Source: Bacteroidales bacterium
GTDB lineage: Bacteria; Bacteroidota; Bacteroidia; Bacteroidales; P3
NCBI GenBank assembly: GCA_024400565.1
Contig: JAKSMQ010000006.1
Span: forward strand, 1-64,000
Direction: 5' to 3'
DNA length: 64,000 bases
This document shows positions 26,822-37,074 of this stretch, piece after piece. Position 1 is the stretch's first letter. Each line of letters begins with the position of its first letter. The position numbers and the translations under genes were made by a program. The notes beneath the pieces were generated by a model. That model did no database searches and had not been told where the DNA came from. It saw only the letters and a program-made list of their open reading frames with translations.

Positions 26822-26898
26822 AGCAACAACTTCCAATACTTCTATATTAGAGCATATTACAATATTCTGAAAGAATAATATGCTTTAATATTACCAAT

Positions 26899-26907
26899 GC
26901 AAAGATA
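26899..26907 (-). promoter_or_regulatory. -7 box for the exported protein
   Basis: TATCTTTGC reads on the minus strand at 26907-26899, about 78 nt before the start codon. A TTG lies 11 nt upstream (26921-26919) and none at the usual distance. Confidence 0.55.
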
Positions 26908-27040
26908 CAAATTTTTTGCAATTAAAAATAAAAAAGATACAATTTTATTAAGAATTTAGAAAACGGATGCCGAGGGTTTGATGAAATTGATTCGCGAAAT
27001 AATAAATATTGGAATCATATTTCTCACTTTTTATCTCCCC

Positions 27041-27065
27041 TTTGCAGAAAAAATCGTATCTTTGC
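27041..27065 (+). promoter_or_regulatory. Promoter of the OstA-like gene
   Basis: TATCTTTGC at 27057-27065 lies 25 nt before the ATG at 27090. TTTG at 27041-27044 is 12 nt upstream of it. The frame's earliest ATG (27009) is upstream of this promoter, which supports the 27090 start. Confidence 0.6.
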
Positions 27066-27089
27066 ATTTTGGCAATTAGACCAACCATA

Positions 27090-28640
27090 ATGATAAAATA
27101 TTGTAACATAATTATATTAATGCTTTTGTTGCTTTGTGGTATTGTGCCGACAAGAGCACAAAAGCTGATAGAGTATGAAGCAGGTATGGGAACTCGCGAT
27201 CCCAACAATAGTGACGTGTGGATTCTCTATCGTCGTGTCCGTGCTACCCACGAGGGAATGACGCTCTATGCCGACTCTGCTCTGCTAAATACAAAACGTA
27301 ATGACTTTACGGCCTTCCGCAACGTGAAGATTATTCTCTCCGACACAACTACAATATGGGGCGACGAATTGTACTATGACGGTCAGAAACGTATTGCTGA
27401 CATTTGGGGCAAGAAAGGAAAGAAGGTCAAACTGAAAGATGGAGCTACAACCCTCACGACCGACCGGCTGACCTACGACCGCAACCAGAATACAGCCTTT
27501 TATGAGAATGGCGGTCATGCAACCAATCATGCTGACACCCTCGACAGCCGGATAGGAAGATACAATACCGACCTGAATACGTTCTTTATCTATGGAGAGG
27601 TTCAACTGAAAGACAGTACTTCTCTGTTGGTTACGGATACTTTGGTATTTAATACCGAAACAAATCTGGCTACATTTACCTCTCCGACACATATCTATAG
27701 CGACTCTGCTACCCTATACAGCGAGGCTGGCAACTATGATTCGGGTATTGACTATGCCCGTTCGTACAAGAATTCTCATGTGAAATCAGGCGAGAAGACC
27801 CTGATGTGCGACACCCTCTTCTACAACAAGCGAAGCCAGTTCGGCCAGGCCTGGGGGCACGTATTCATCTTTGATTCAATAAACGATATAACCTGTCGTG
27901 GAAGATATGGCGAAACAGACCAGTCCAACAAGACCTCTTTTGTGACAGATAGCGCATTGGTGGTATTCGTCGACAAGGGAGACTCGCTTTACCTTCATGC
28001 CGATACCATATTCACGACCAACAATTCTGACCAGAAATTTGAAACTGTCAGGGCAAACTATCATGTGAAGATATTCCGTCATGATGCTCAAGCACTTTGT
28101 GATTCGGTATTCTATTCACAGCCCGATTCTGTAGTCCGCCTTTACTATAGCCCCGTTCTGTGGTATAATGACTACCAATGCAGTTCGGACACGATGGAGA
28201 TATTCCTTGATACAGCCGGCGTTCGTCAGGCCAATCTCAACAACAATGTCATGGCCATCGAGAAGATGGACGAAGACAAGCATAATCAGGTTAAGGGACG
28301 TAACACTATTGTCTATTTTACGGAAGGAGAACCCAATTATGCCGACGTGCTGGGAAGTGCGCAGATGGTGTACTATCTGACCGAGCAGCAACCCGATAGC
28401 ACCCAGGCACTTGTGGGTGTCAACGTAGGACAGGGATCAAGTATGAGAATTTATTTCAAGGATCGCCAGCCTGAGAAAGTATCCACCTATGGCAAGCCCG
28501 ACATGACGGCTTATCCCTATGATAAATTGCCTGCCGATAAGCGCCATCTGACTGGATTTGAGTGGAAAGAAAACCAGCGTCCCAAGAGCCCCAAGGACAT
28601 CTTTATAGAAGAAAATATTGGCAGAAAAACTGACAGGTAA
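27090..28640 (+). CDS. OstA-like LPS-transport protein
   Basis: The 516-residue product begins MIKYCNIIILMLLLLCGIVPTRAQ, a signal peptide. The rest is long stretches of short beta strands such as TLYADSALLNTKRNDFTAFRNVKI, repeating an Asp/Leu-rich pattern typical of the OstA/LptA beta-jellyroll. Such domains form the LPS bridge across the periplasm (LptA, LptC, N-terminus of LptD). No outer-membrane barrel is visible, so it is the soluble bridge rather than LptD itself. It precedes grpE by 84 nt. KdsA and the heptose kinase elsewhere in the window fit an LPS-producing cell. Confidence 0.8.
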   Translation: MIKYCNIIILMLLLLCGIVPTRAQKLIEYEAGMGTRDPNNSDVWILYRRVRATHEGMTLYADSALLNTKRNDFTAFRNVKIILSDTTTIWGDELYYDGQKRIADIWGKKGKKVKLKDGATTLTTDRLTYDRNQNTAFYENGGHATNHADTLDSRIGRYNTDLNTFFIYGEVQLKDSTSLLVTDTLVFNTETNLATFTSPTHIYSDSATLYSEAGNYDSGIDYARSYKNSHVKSGEKTLMCDTLFYNKRSQFGQAWGHVFIFDSINDITCRGRYGETDQSNKTSFVTDSALVVFVDKGDSLYLHADTIFTTNNSDQKFETVRANYHVKIFRHDAQALCDSVFYSQPDSVVRLYYSPVLWYNDYQCSSDTMEIFLDTAGVRQANLNNNVMAIEKMDEDKHNQVKGRNTIVYFTEGEPNYADVLGSAQMVYYLTEQQPDSTQALVGVNVGQGSSMRIYFKDRQPEKVSTYGKPDMTAYPYDKLPADKRHLTGFEWKENQRPKSPKDIFIEENIGRKTDR

Positions 28641-28724
28641 CTGACATTTTGGCAGACAAAGACTGTCTGGCAAACATTTTGCAACATAATAATTGTAAGA
28701 ACGAATAAAACACAACGAAACATA

Positions 28725-29321
28725 ATGGAACAAGAACAGACCCAACAGGAGCCTTTGGCTAACGAAGAAAACCTGAATCCCGATATTGACGTTACAGTCG
28801 ATAACGAAACTGAAGAACCCAAGGAGGAGAGTCGTCGCGAACGTCGTAAACGTGAAAAAGAAGAAAAGAAACAGTCTGAAAACGACAAACTGCAGGAGAT
28901 GGGTGAGAAACTTGCAGAGATGAACGATAAGTACATGCGAGTATACTCCGAATATGAGAACTATCGCAAGCGTACCAACCTGGAGAAGGCAGACCTCATT
29001 CTGAATGGCGGTAAGGATGTTATCAAAAGCATTCTTCCCATAGTTGACGATATGGAGCGTGCTTTGGCTCATATGGCCGACGGAGCAGAAAAAGAGGGTG
29101 TTCAGCTCATCTTCAACAAACTTATGACTACGCTCGAACAGAAAGGCTTGACTCCCATTGTGGCTAAAGGCGAGAAATTCGATGAGAATCTCCACGAGGC
29201 TGTAACACAGTTCCCTGCTCCCACAGAGGATCTCAAAGGCAAGGTGGTCGATGAGGTAGAGAAAGGATACTATCTTAACGGCAAGGTACTCCGTTACGCC
29301 AAGGTAGTAGTAGGATTGTAG
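28725..29321 (+). CDS. grpE: Nucleotide exchange factor GrpE
   Basis: GrpE releases ADP from DnaK. The 198-residue protein has a charged N-terminal extension (about 1-55, Glu/Lys-rich), a long coiled coil with RVYSEYENYRKRTNLEK and a C-terminal beta domain containing LPIVDDMERAL and PVGKFDENLHEAV-like segments. All are standard. It is followed 95 nt later by dnaJ. No HrcA gene and no CIRCE-type operator are seen upstream. Confidence 0.95.
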   Translation: MEQEQTQQEPLANEENLNPDIDVTVDNETEEPKEESRRERRKREKEEKKQSENDKLQEMGEKLAEMNDKYMRVYSEYENYRKRTNLEKADLILNGGKDVIKSILPIVDDMERALAHMADGAEKEGVQLIFNKLMTTLEQKGLTPIVAKGEKFDENLHEAVTQFPAPTEDLKGKVVDEVEKGYYLNGKVLRYAKVVVGL

Positions 29322-29416
29322 AAGAATAAGTAATTTGGAACAAGAAGAACTGTGAGAAAAGGAAAATATAAGATGAAAGTACTCATAGTTCATTAGCTCA
29401 AACCCAAGAAAAGACT

Positions 29417-30559
29417 ATGGCAAAAAGAGATTACTACGAGGTGCTGGGCGTTGACAAAAACGCTTCTGCCGATCAGATAAAAAGTGCTTACCGCAAGGTG
29501 GCCATGAAATACCATCCCGACCGCAATCCTGGCGATAAAGAGGCCGAAGAGAAGTTTAAGGAAGCAGCTGAGGCCTATGGTGTGCTGAGCGATGCCGACA
29601 AGAAAGCCCGTTACGACCAGTTTGGTCATGCCGGACTCGAAGGTGGTGGCGGCTTTGGAGGAGGTCAGTCTATGAATATGGACGACATCTTCTCCATGTT
29701 CGGCAATATCTTTGGCGGCGGTTTTGGAGGCTTTGGCGGTTTTGGCGGACAGAGAGCTCCTCAGCAGGGGCGTCGCGGCACCAATCTCCGTATCAAAGTG
29801 AAACTTACCCTCGAAGAGATTGAGACAGGCACGGAAAAGAAGATAAAGGTCAATAAATATGTTGCTTGCAACACTTGTGGCGGCTCTGGCGCCAAGAATG
29901 GTGCAACAGAGACTTGTTCCCATTGTCATGGTACGGGTTATGTGACAGAAATGCGTCGTACATTCCTAGGCCAGATGCAGACCCAGTCGCCTTGTCCCCA
30001 TTGTGTAGGCGAAGGTAAGATTATCAAAGATAAATGTCCCGATTGCCACGGCGAAGGTATTGTAAAGAGCGAAGAGGTAATTACCATTCCTATTCCTGCC
30101 GGTATTGGCGACGGCATGCAGTTCAGCCTTTCGGGCAAGGGTAATGCCGGCGTACATGGCGGCTATCCAGGCGACCTGGTTGTATTGATAGAAGAACAGC
30201 CTCACGAATTGTTTGAACGACAGGACAACAATCTGTTCCACAATGCATACGTGACCTTTGCACAGGCAGCTATGGGCGACACTATTGAGCTCCCCACTTT
30301 GCAGGGAAAGGTTCGCGTAAAGATAGAACCGGGAACCCCTTCTGGAAAAATCATCCGCATCAAAGGAAAAGGTCTGCCCGAATTGAATGGTTATAGAAAG
30401 GGAGACTTGCTGGTGTCAGTAAATGTGTGGATTCCCAAGAGCATTACTAAGGAAGAGAAGGCTATGTTAGAAGAACTGTCGAGCCACTCTAATTTCCAGC
30501 CCAATCCCAATAAGCACGAGAAGGGCTTCTTTGACAAGATGAAGGAGATGTTCAGATAA
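29417..30559 (+). CDS. dnaJ: Chaperone protein DnaJ
   Basis: DnaJ delivers substrates to DnaK and stimulates its ATPase. The 380-residue protein has a J domain with HPD (in MKYHPDRNP, about 35-37), a Gly/Phe-rich linker (about 75-115) and four zinc-binding CxxCxGxG repeats ([32 protein letters not shown]). The usual C-terminal substrate-binding domains complete it. It forms a heat-shock pair with grpE upstream. The DUF2851 gene starts 64 nt downstream. Confidence 0.97.
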   Translation: MAKRDYYEVLGVDKNASADQIKSAYRKVAMKYHPDRNPGDKEAEEKFKEAAEAYGVLSDADKKARYDQFGHAGLEGGGGFGGGQSMNMDDIFSMFGNIFGGGFGGFGGFGGQRAPQQGRRGTNLRIKVKLTLEEIETGTEKKIKVNKYVACNTCGGSGAKNGATETCSHCHGTGYVTEMRRTFLGQMQTQSPCPHCVGEGKIIKDKCPDCHGEGIVKSEEVITIPIPAGIGDGMQFSLSGKGNAGVHGGYPGDLVVLIEEQPHELFERQDNNLFHNAYVTFAQAAMGDTIELPTLQGKVRVKIEPGTPSGKIIRIKGKGLPELNGYRKGDLLVSVNVWIPKSITKEEKAMLEELSSHSNFQPNPNKHEKGFFDKMKEMFR

Positions 30560-30623
30560 GTCCAATTACAAGCGGTAATCTTTGTCAAGAGCAATGATTG
30601 CCGCTTCATTCTATAATACAGCC

Positions 30624-31904
30624 ATGACAGAAGCTTTTCTCCACTACATATGGAAATACAAATTATTAGAAGGAAACCTTCTTACCTCAGAAGGTTCTCC
30701 TGTCGTAGTAGAGAAAGCTGGTGAGCATAATCACGATTCCGGTCCCGATTTCTTTGACGCTCGACTTACTATCGGAGGGATACAATGGGCCGGAAATGTA
30801 GAAATTCATGTCAAGGCATCTGATTGGAATCTTCATCGTCATAATGCAGACAAGAGTTATAACAACGTCATTCTGCATGTTGTCTACGAGAATGATCTGC
30901 CTGTAATTCGGGAAAACGGAACACCTATGCCTACGCTTGTTGTAAAAGACAATATTCCCGCATCGGTATGGGACGGGTATGCTGCATTAATGCAACCGGC
31001 TCTACCTATCGAAATACCTTGTATGCTGCGTTTGCCAGAAGTGTCATCAATCCATATCAGTTCATGGATGAACCGTTTGCTTGTAGAGCGTCTGCAACGC
31101 AAGTCTGCAGATGTGGCGAGATTGCTCGATGACTCACAGGGCGATTGGGAATCAACCTGCTATTGGATGATTGCCCGCTATTTTGGGGGCAAGACAAATG
31201 GATTTGCCTTCGAGATGCTTGCCAAACTGACGCCTCAGAAGATTCTGGCCAGGATAAAGGACAATCCTTTTAGAGTCGAGTCTATGTTGATGGGACAATC
31301 GGGATTGCTTGAAGGAGAATTCAACGACAGTTATCCTCAATCTCTTCAAAAGGAATACGCATACCAGCAGAAGGCCTATCAGCTGCAGCCAATGGATGGG
31401 CATTTATGGAAATTCTTCCGTCTTCGTCCTGCTTCGTTTCCCACCATCCGAATCAGTCAGTTAGCTTGTCTTATCTCTCATTCCGAAAACTTGTTTTCAC
31501 ACCTGCTAGAGACAACCGACGTCAAAGACCTGAGAAAGTTGTTCAATATCAATAGTGCTCCTTATTGGCAGAATCATTATCGATTTGATCAGGAATCTGA
31601 CAACATTTCCAAGAATGTAGGTAAGACATTTATTGATCTATTGATTATCAACGCCTGGGTTCCCTTGCTTTTTGTATATGGGGATCGTCATGGAGATGAT
31701 ATGAAGAAAGATCAGGCCTTCAATATTCTAAGCCAGATTCAAGCAGAGAACAATCATATAACCAGACTTTGGCAATCGGCAGGTCTCAAAGCCGAGAATG
31801 CAGCCCAATCACAGGCTCAGATACAACTCTATAACGAATATTGCAAAGCCCATCGATGTCTTGACTGTCCTATTGGGTATCAGCTTCTGAAGACTAACAA
31901 ATAA
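30624..31904 (+). CDS. DUF2851 family protein
   Basis: The 426-residue cytosolic protein opens MTEAFLHYIWKYKLLEGN and contains AGEHNHDSGPDFFDARL and WAGNVEIHVKASDW, signatures of DUF2851, a family largely restricted to Bacteroidota with unknown function. The E-x-H...D-x-F and NVEIHVK arrangement recalls restriction-endonuclease-like folds, which would make it a nuclease-like protein, but that is speculative. An upstream ATG (30582) would add fourteen residues with no similarity. The C-terminal CKAHRCLDCPIGYQLL carries a Cys pair. It precedes murF-alr by 37 nt. Confidence 0.85.
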   Translation: MTEAFLHYIWKYKLLEGNLLTSEGSPVVVEKAGEHNHDSGPDFFDARLTIGGIQWAGNVEIHVKASDWNLHRHNADKSYNNVILHVVYENDLPVIRENGTPMPTLVVKDNIPASVWDGYAALMQPALPIEIPCMLRLPEVSSIHISSWMNRLLVERLQRKSADVARLLDDSQGDWESTCYWMIARYFGGKTNGFAFEMLAKLTPQKILARIKDNPFRVESMLMGQSGLLEGEFNDSYPQSLQKEYAYQQKAYQLQPMDGHLWKFFRLRPASFPTIRISQLACLISHSENLFSHLLETTDVKDLRKLFNINSAPYWQNHYRFDQESDNISKNVGKTFIDLLIINAWVPLLFVYGDRHGDDMKKDQAFNILSQIQAENNHITRLWQSAGLKAENAAQSQAQIQLYNEYCKAHRCLDCPIGYQLLKTNK

Positions 31905-31941
31905 TAATCTCTTCATACTGCATTATACATCTTATCATATT

Positions 31942-34461
31942 ATGAAAGCTTCTGAAATATCAGCCATTATTAATGCTACTCAAAGCAGATTGTCCGATGC
32001 CGATATAGAGATTGTTCGGCTATTGACAGATAGCCGTAGTTTTACTGATGCTCAGGGATGCCTCTTCTTTGCTATAAAAACAAAGAGAAACGATGGTGTT
32101 CGATATGTGAAGGAACTCTACAATAAAGGTATAAGAAATTTTGTGGTCAGTTCTGATACAGAAGAAACTACTCTGGATGATATTATATCGCTTTCTAATG
32201 CTAATGTGTGGTGTGCTAGAGATGTTGTAAATGCTTTGCAACTCGTTGCAACTGCCAGGCGGCAGCTATTTAATATCCCTGTTGTGGGAATTACAGGAAG
32301 TAATGGTAAGACCATTGTAAAAGACTGGATTACTCAATTATTACAGGATGACCATAAGATAGTATGCAGCCCTAAAAGTTATAATTCTCAAATAGGCGTT
32401 CCTCTTTCTGTATGGCAGATGGAGAAGGGAGATGATTTGGCTGTTTTTGAAGCAGGTATTTCTCAAACAGGCGAAATGGCTCCTCTTAGAGATATCATTC
32501 AGCCAACAATAGGAATCTTTACAAATATAGGGCAGGCCCACGATGAAAACTTTCTTACTCGTAGCCAGAAGATTAAGGAAAAATTACAGTTATTTACTCA
32601 ATGTGGAGTTCTCATATATTGCGCAGACCACAAAGAAATTCATTCATTTATCTCCTCTTCAGAATGTATTAGAAATATTGATCGCTTTACATGGGGAGAG
32701 TCTTTTGACAATTCTGTTGTCCTGCTTGGACGTAAGGTTATGGAAGAACGTACTATCCTATCCTTTAGATTCCAGGGAAGTGAGTACGAAATCGGTATTC
32801 CGTTTGCCGATCGTGCTTCATCCGAAAATGCCATGCATTGTATTGCCCTGATGCTTTATCTAGGGTATAGTCCTGAGATTATAGCAACTCGTTGTTCTCA
32901 GTTGACACCTGTTGCCATGAGAATGGAGATGAATGAAGCGATTAATAATAGTCTTCTTGTCAACGACGGATACAGTCTTGATATGAATTCCCTAACTATA
33001 GCCCTAGATTTTGTTCAACATGAGCATCGTCATTCCAATAAAACACTTGTTATGAGTGATTTTATGCAGAGTGGAATGGTTGAGCAGGAACTATACTCTC
33101 TTGTTTCAACACTCATTCGGCAACGTGGCATCAGCAAATTTATTGGTATAGGTCCTTCTTTGTCATGCAATAGGTTTTGCTTTGCTCAGCAGGGTGAGGA
33201 AGACTTTCATGCCGAGTTCTTTGATTCAACCGAAGATTTCATCCGTAAGTATTCTTTCTCCAATTTCCAAAACGAGACTATCCTCTTGAAAGGTGCCCGT
33301 GTATTCCACTTTGAAAATATAGCAAAACTCTTGCAACGAAAATCGCATGAGACTATCATGGAGGTTAATCTCTCTGCCCTTGTGAGAAATCTCAATTTCT
33401 ACCGATCTCTCATTCGTCCCACAACCAAGTTGATGGCTATGGTAAAGGCATCATCCTATGGAGCAGGAAAGTGGGAAATTGCCAATGCTTTGCAGTTTAA
33501 TCATGCAGACTATTTGACTGTTGCATATTGCGACGAAGGTGTAGACTTGCGACGCAATGGTATTACTCTTCCTATCATGGTAATGAACCCTGAGGAAGAT
33601 AGTTTTGACGATATTATCAAATACAATCTTGAACCTGATATCTATAGTTTCCGGACGTTACAGTTATTCAACGAAACAGCCAGGTTATTCTACTCCGATC
33701 GCAATGAACAGGTGGCTGTGCATATAGAATTTGATACTGGTATGCATCGACTTGGATTTAGCGGAAAAGATATAGCGAAACTGGCCGAGTTGCTCAATTC
33801 AGCAGATTGTGCTTTATCTGTAAAAAGTATATTCTCCCATTTGGCCTGTAGTGAAGATCCTACAATGGATGATTTTACCCGTGGTCAGATTAATCGGTTT
33901 AAGGATTGGAGTTCAAGTCTAAAATCATTATTGAGCAACGGAGAGCAGGTTATGTGTCATATTCTTAATTCCTCGGGTATCACTCGTTTCCCGGAAGCCC
34001 AGATGGATATGGTACGATTGGGAATTGGTCTTTACGGTATCTCTCCAGAACCTGAAATTCAACGCCAGCTTACCTCAGTCAGTCGTATACGAACAAGAAT
34101 CTCTCAGCTAAAGGAGATACCAATGGGAGAATCGGTGGGATACAATCGTCGTTGGATAGCTCAGAGGGATTCTCGAATAGCAATTATCCCCATAGGATAT
34201 GCAGATGGGTTGAGTCGTCGTTTAGGCTATGAACGTGGACAGATGATGATTGCAGGGAAGAAAGTTCCTATTATCGGCAGTATCTGTATGGATATGTGCT
34301 TTGTTGATGTTACCGGTATTAACTGTAACGAGGGCGATGAGGTACTTATCTTTGCAGATGCCCAGCTGCTTCAAGAATTGAGTGATGCAGCAGAAACCAT
34401 TCCTTATGAAATCCTGACTTCTGTTTCTCCCCGTGTCAAGAGAGTCTACTACCAGGAATAG
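31942..34461 (+). CDS. Bifunctional UDP-MurNAc-tripeptide:D-Ala-D-Ala ligase / alanine racemase
   Basis: The 839-residue fusion serves peptidoglycan precursor synthesis. Residues about 1-455 are MurF, with the ATP motif TGSNGKT at 118-124. Residues about 473-839 are alanine racemase, with the pyridoxal-phosphate lysine Lys502 in MVKASSYGAG and the catalytic tyrosine block SVGYNRRW. One protein thus makes D-alanine and ligates the D-Ala-D-Ala dipeptide. The fusion is known in Bacteroidota. The MurF domain's substrate loops are less conserved than in E. coli. It ends before the terminator at 34484-34509. Confidence 0.93.
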   Translation: MKASEISAIINATQSRLSDADIEIVRLLTDSRSFTDAQGCLFFAIKTKRNDGVRYVKELYNKGIRNFVVSSDTEETTLDDIISLSNANVWCARDVVNALQLVATARRQLFNIPVVGITGSNGKTIVKDWITQLLQDDHKIVCSPKSYNSQIGVPLSVWQMEKGDDLAVFEAGISQTGEMAPLRDIIQPTIGIFTNIGQAHDENFLTRSQKIKEKLQLFTQCGVLIYCADHKEIHSFISSSECIRNIDRFTWGESFDNSVVLLGRKVMEERTILSFRFQGSEYEIGIPFADRASSENAMHCIALMLYLGYSPEIIATRCSQLTPVAMRMEMNEAINNSLLVNDGYSLDMNSLTIALDFVQHEHRHSNKTLVMSDFMQSGMVEQELYSLVSTLIRQRGISKFIGIGPSLSCNRFCFAQQGEEDFHAEFFDSTEDFIRKYSFSNFQNETILLKGARVFHFENIAKLLQRKSHETIMEVNLSALVRNLNFYRSLIRPTTKLMAMVKASSYGAGKWEIANALQFNHADYLTVAYCDEGVDLRRNGITLPIMVMNPEEDSFDDIIKYNLEPDIYSFRTLQLFNETARLFYSDRNEQVAVHIEFDTGMHRLGFSGKDIAKLAELLNSADCALSVKSIFSHLACSEDPTMDDFTRGQINRFKDWSSSLKSLLSNGEQVMCHILNSSGITRFPEAQMDMVRLGIGLYGISPEPEIQRQLTSVSRIRTRISQLKEIPMGESVGYNRRWIAQRDSRIAIIPIGYADGLSRRLGYERGQMMIAGKKVPIIGSICMDMCFVDVTGINCNEGDEVLIFADAQLLQELSDAAETIPYEILTSVSPRVKRVYYQE

Positions 34462-34483
34462 TTTATTACGATGAAATAATAAT

Positions 34484-34509
34484 AAGAGGCAACCACAAGG
34501 CTGCCTCTT
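34484..34509. terminator. Terminator between murF-alr and the TPR protein
   Basis: AAGAGGCA (34484-34491) pairs with TGCCTCTT (34502-34509), followed by a T run on the plus strand. The genes on either side converge, so it can serve both. Confidence 0.82.
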
Positions 34510-34532
34510 TTTTATTTGTATTGTGAGTTGGA

Positions 34533-35201
34533 CTATTCTGCCTCAACTGCTCCAATATAAGTATCGATAGTGTTGTACTCAGGGCTTGTGGGGAAGTTCT
34601 TAATTATCTTGTAGTATTCAAGAGCTTTAGCGTTGTCACCCTTTGCGCGGCACATCTCACCAGCCTTAAAGCAGATGCTAGGTGCAGTCAACTTGTTCTC
34701 TGTATCCATCTTGTATGCTTTCTCGTAGTGACGGAGTGCCTCGTCATTGTGACCAAGTTCTGCCTCTGCATCACCAATCATGGCTTCAGCCAGAATACCG
34801 GTTACAGCATCTTTGCCTTTATAGTCTTTAAGATAGTCAATAGCTTTGTCAAACTGACCGAGATTTAAGTAGCAAACGCCAGCATCATATTTAGCGCGGT
34901 TACCAGTCTTGGTGCAACCATATTTGTCAATTACATCAAGAAGACCGATGTGTTTTTCGTCACCATCGAGAGCAAGCTGCCACTGACCCTGTGCGAAATA
35001 TTGTTCTGCGCCGAAACTTGCAGCATTGGCTTTCTCATTACGATTCTTACTCCAGTTAATGATGCCAAAAATGGCAAGAGCTACGATTATTGCGCCAACA
35101 GTAACGCCAATTAAGAGTTTTTTGTTCTTTTCGATGAAAGCCTCAGTTGTGCTGATAACTTCACTCATTTCAGTGTTTTCTCTAGTATTTTTCTGTTCCA
35201 T
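34533..35201 (-). CDS. TPR membrane protein, YfgM/PpiD-partner-like
   Basis: The 222-residue protein has a cytosolic N-terminus, one membrane segment (about 28-48, LLIGVTVGAIIVALAIFGII) and a periplasmic domain of tetratricopeptide repeats (about 95-210), with helices such as AGVCYLNLGQFDKAIDYL and ALRHYEKAYKMD. This is the YfgM layout, a membrane-tethered TPR protein that assists periplasmic folding in proteobacteria. The role here is inferred from domain layout. It is transcribed alone, convergent with murF-alr. A TATCTTTGC box lies at 35240-35232. Confidence 0.75.
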   Translation of the reverse strand: MEQKNTRENTEMSEVISTTEAFIEKNKKLLIGVTVGAIIVALAIFGIINWSKNRNEKANAASFGAEQYFAQGQWQLALDGDEKHIGLLDVIDKYGCTKTGNRAKYDAGVCYLNLGQFDKAIDYLKDYKGKDAVTGILAEAMIGDAEAELGHNDEALRHYEKAYKMDTENKLTAPSICFKAGEMCRAKGDNAKALEYYKIIKNFPTSPEYNTIDTYIGAVEAE

Positions 35202-35231
35202 TTAAGTAGAAAATTTATTCAGTTTGAAAGT

Positions 35232-35240
35232 GCAAAGATA
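35232..35240 (-). promoter_or_regulatory. -7 box of the TPR gene
   Basis: TATCTTTGC reads on the minus strand about 30 nt before the start codon. No well-placed TTTG is visible upstream. Confidence 0.5.
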
Positions 35241-35384
35241 GTCAATTTTCTGAATATAGGAAAAACTTTTTTCAATTTGCATTCATTTTTATCCGCAAAT
35301 GAGGATAATATTATTCAATAATATCTTGTTTTAAAATATTAATTTCAATAATAATTAAAATATTTTTGAACAAAAGAGTGATTA

Positions 35385-35408
35385 TTGAAAAAAAAATCTT
35401 ATTTTTGC
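35385..35408 (+). promoter_or_regulatory. Promoter of the DHOD-like gene
   Basis: TATTTTTGC at 35400-35408 sits 26 nt before the ATG at 35435. A TTG (35385-35387) is 12 nt upstream. The frame's first ATG at 35366 is upstream of this box, so it is not the likely start. Confidence 0.5.
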
Positions 35409-35434
35409 AAACTATTATTTTGACAAAAGACTGG

Positions 35435-36415
35435 ATGAATACCAACATAAAATATCTGGGGCTAGAACTGAAAAGTCCTATTATTGCAGGCAGCTGTGGG
35501 CTCACTAACAGTATTGATAATCTATTGGAATTAGAGAGGTCAGGAGCTGGCGCAATTATACTAAAATCTATTTTCGAGGAGCAGATTGTGTTTGATATCA
35601 AGCGTAATATGACCGAGGTTGCTCCTATCGATCAGTATGGTATCAGCTACGACTATGTAGCTTCCCACGTGGCAGAGGATTCAATGGAGAAATATTTTGC
35701 TCTCATCCGCGAGGCAAAGCAGAAGTTGACTATTCCCCTTATCGGCAGTATTAACTGTTATCAGTTTCAGAACTGGATTACCTATGCCAAGCGTTTTGAA
35801 GAGGCAGGTTGTGATGCTCTCGAACTCAATATGTCGATGCTCCCCTATGAAACCAGTACTTCTGCCGACGATGTAGCACGTCTCTATCAGCAGATAATCA
35901 GCACCCTCAAGAATACTCTTTCTATTCCCATTGCCGTTAAGGTTAGTCCCTACTTTACTGATTTATCCAAGTTTATGGAACAACTTTCCTGGATGGGAAT
36001 CGGAGGTATTACTATCTTCAATAAGACTGTCAATGTTGATATTGACGTCAACACTATTGAAATGAAGAGTGCTCCTATTATCTCAAAACCAGACGATGTA
36101 TACAATACACTCAAATGGACAGCTATCCTATGCAAAAAGGTCCGTTGTGATATTTCTTCTTCAACGGGTGTTTTCACTAGCGACGATGTTGTCAAAATGT
36201 TACTTGCTGGAGCTAAATCTGTTCAAGTCGTATCTTGTTTGTACGAAAACGGCCTTGAATATATGAAAACTCTCAACGATGGTCTTCAGCAATGGATGTC
36301 TGCTCACAATTTTAGTAGTATTGACCAGTTTCGAGGCATCTTGGCTGTAAAGTCGACAGAAAATGCATCACTCTTCTTCCGAACCCAGTCTATGAAACAT
36401 TTCGCGGAGATATAG
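35435..36415 (+). CDS. Dihydroorotate dehydrogenase-like FMN protein
   Basis: The 326-residue protein opens MNTNIKYLGLELKSPIIAGS and has the FMN TIM-barrel landmarks ALELNMSML (substrate Asn), IAVKVSPYF (FMN-binding Lys) and SSSTGVFTSDDVVKMLLAGA. It is a Bacteroidota relative of DHOD and dihydropyrimidine dehydrogenase, distinct from the true PyrD. The catalytic Cys/Ser base region is not clear. The reaction is unknown. It precedes the four-helix-bundle gene by about 97 nt. Confidence 0.82.
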   Translation: MNTNIKYLGLELKSPIIAGSCGLTNSIDNLLELERSGAGAIILKSIFEEQIVFDIKRNMTEVAPIDQYGISYDYVASHVAEDSMEKYFALIREAKQKLTIPLIGSINCYQFQNWITYAKRFEEAGCDALELNMSMLPYETSTSADDVARLYQQIISTLKNTLSIPIAVKVSPYFTDLSKFMEQLSWMGIGGITIFNKTVNVDIDVNTIEMKSAPIISKPDDVYNTLKWTAILCKKVRCDISSSTGVFTSDDVVKMLLAGAKSVQVVSCLYENGLEYMKTLNDGLQQWMSAHNFSSIDQFRGILAVKSTENASLFFRTQSMKHFAEI

Positions 36416-36512
36416 CCTCTGTAGGCAACATCAATCAGGTTTTATCTCGCAAGCCCCAAGTAACATCCAAAGCAAATCTACAAATCATTATACACACAAA
36501 AACACTATTACT

Positions 36513-36977
36513 ATGGATGACAAAAACATGAGCTTCTTCAGATTCGAAGATTTACGCATTTACTCAAAAGCGCTCGACTACAGCCAATGGCTACTAAGAA
36601 CACTTGGCAATCCCACTACTCCTGCCGAGTCAAATCTCTTTAATTCGTTCTGTAAATCAGCTTATGACATTGCTCTAAACATTGCAGAAGGCTCGTCGCG
36701 AAACAAAAGTCAGTTTGAGCACTATCTCAAAATATCCAAGACCGCAATTCGCGAATGTGTTGTCTATACTTCAATAGCTGAGAAAATGGGCTATCTTACG
36801 CCCCAGCAGGTAGAAGAATCCCGTACTCCCCTTATGGAACTTACCCGTATGGTGGGCGCACTCATCATTTCTTTGCAGAAAGGTGGTCGTTCTCGCTCCG
36901 ACGAAATGAGCGGATCGGACTCATTTGATGAGGTAGATACTAACTTCCAGAGCCATTTCCCAGAGTTGGAAAATTGA
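36513..36977 (+). CDS. Four-helix-bundle protein (S23/IVS family)
   Basis: The 154-residue protein contains FEDLRIYSKALDYS, a central SAYDIALNIAEGSSRNKSQFEHYL and LKISKTAIRECVVY, the standard signatures of the family first found inside 23S rRNA intervening sequences. No rRNA is nearby, so this is the freestanding chromosomal form. The family's role is unknown. The C-terminal 30 residues are Ser/Glu-rich and unstructured. It sits between the DHOD-like gene and kdsA. Confidence 0.9.
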   Translation: MDDKNMSFFRFEDLRIYSKALDYSQWLLRTLGNPTTPAESNLFNSFCKSAYDIALNIAEGSSRNKSQFEHYLKISKTAIRECVVYTSIAEKMGYLTPQQVEESRTPLMELTRMVGALIISLQKGGRSRSDEMSGSDSFDEVDTNFQSHFPELEN

Positions 36978-37074
36978 TACCTGTAGCAACTACCTGCAAT
37001 CAGACGTTTCATACCATCTAAAATTCAGACTTTTTTGAGGATTATCCTTTTCTAACCTAACTAATTATTTAACC

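Noticed and set aside
36513..36977. 23S rRNA intervening sequence
   Set aside because: The four-helix-bundle gene is the only trace; no rRNA sequence flanks it.
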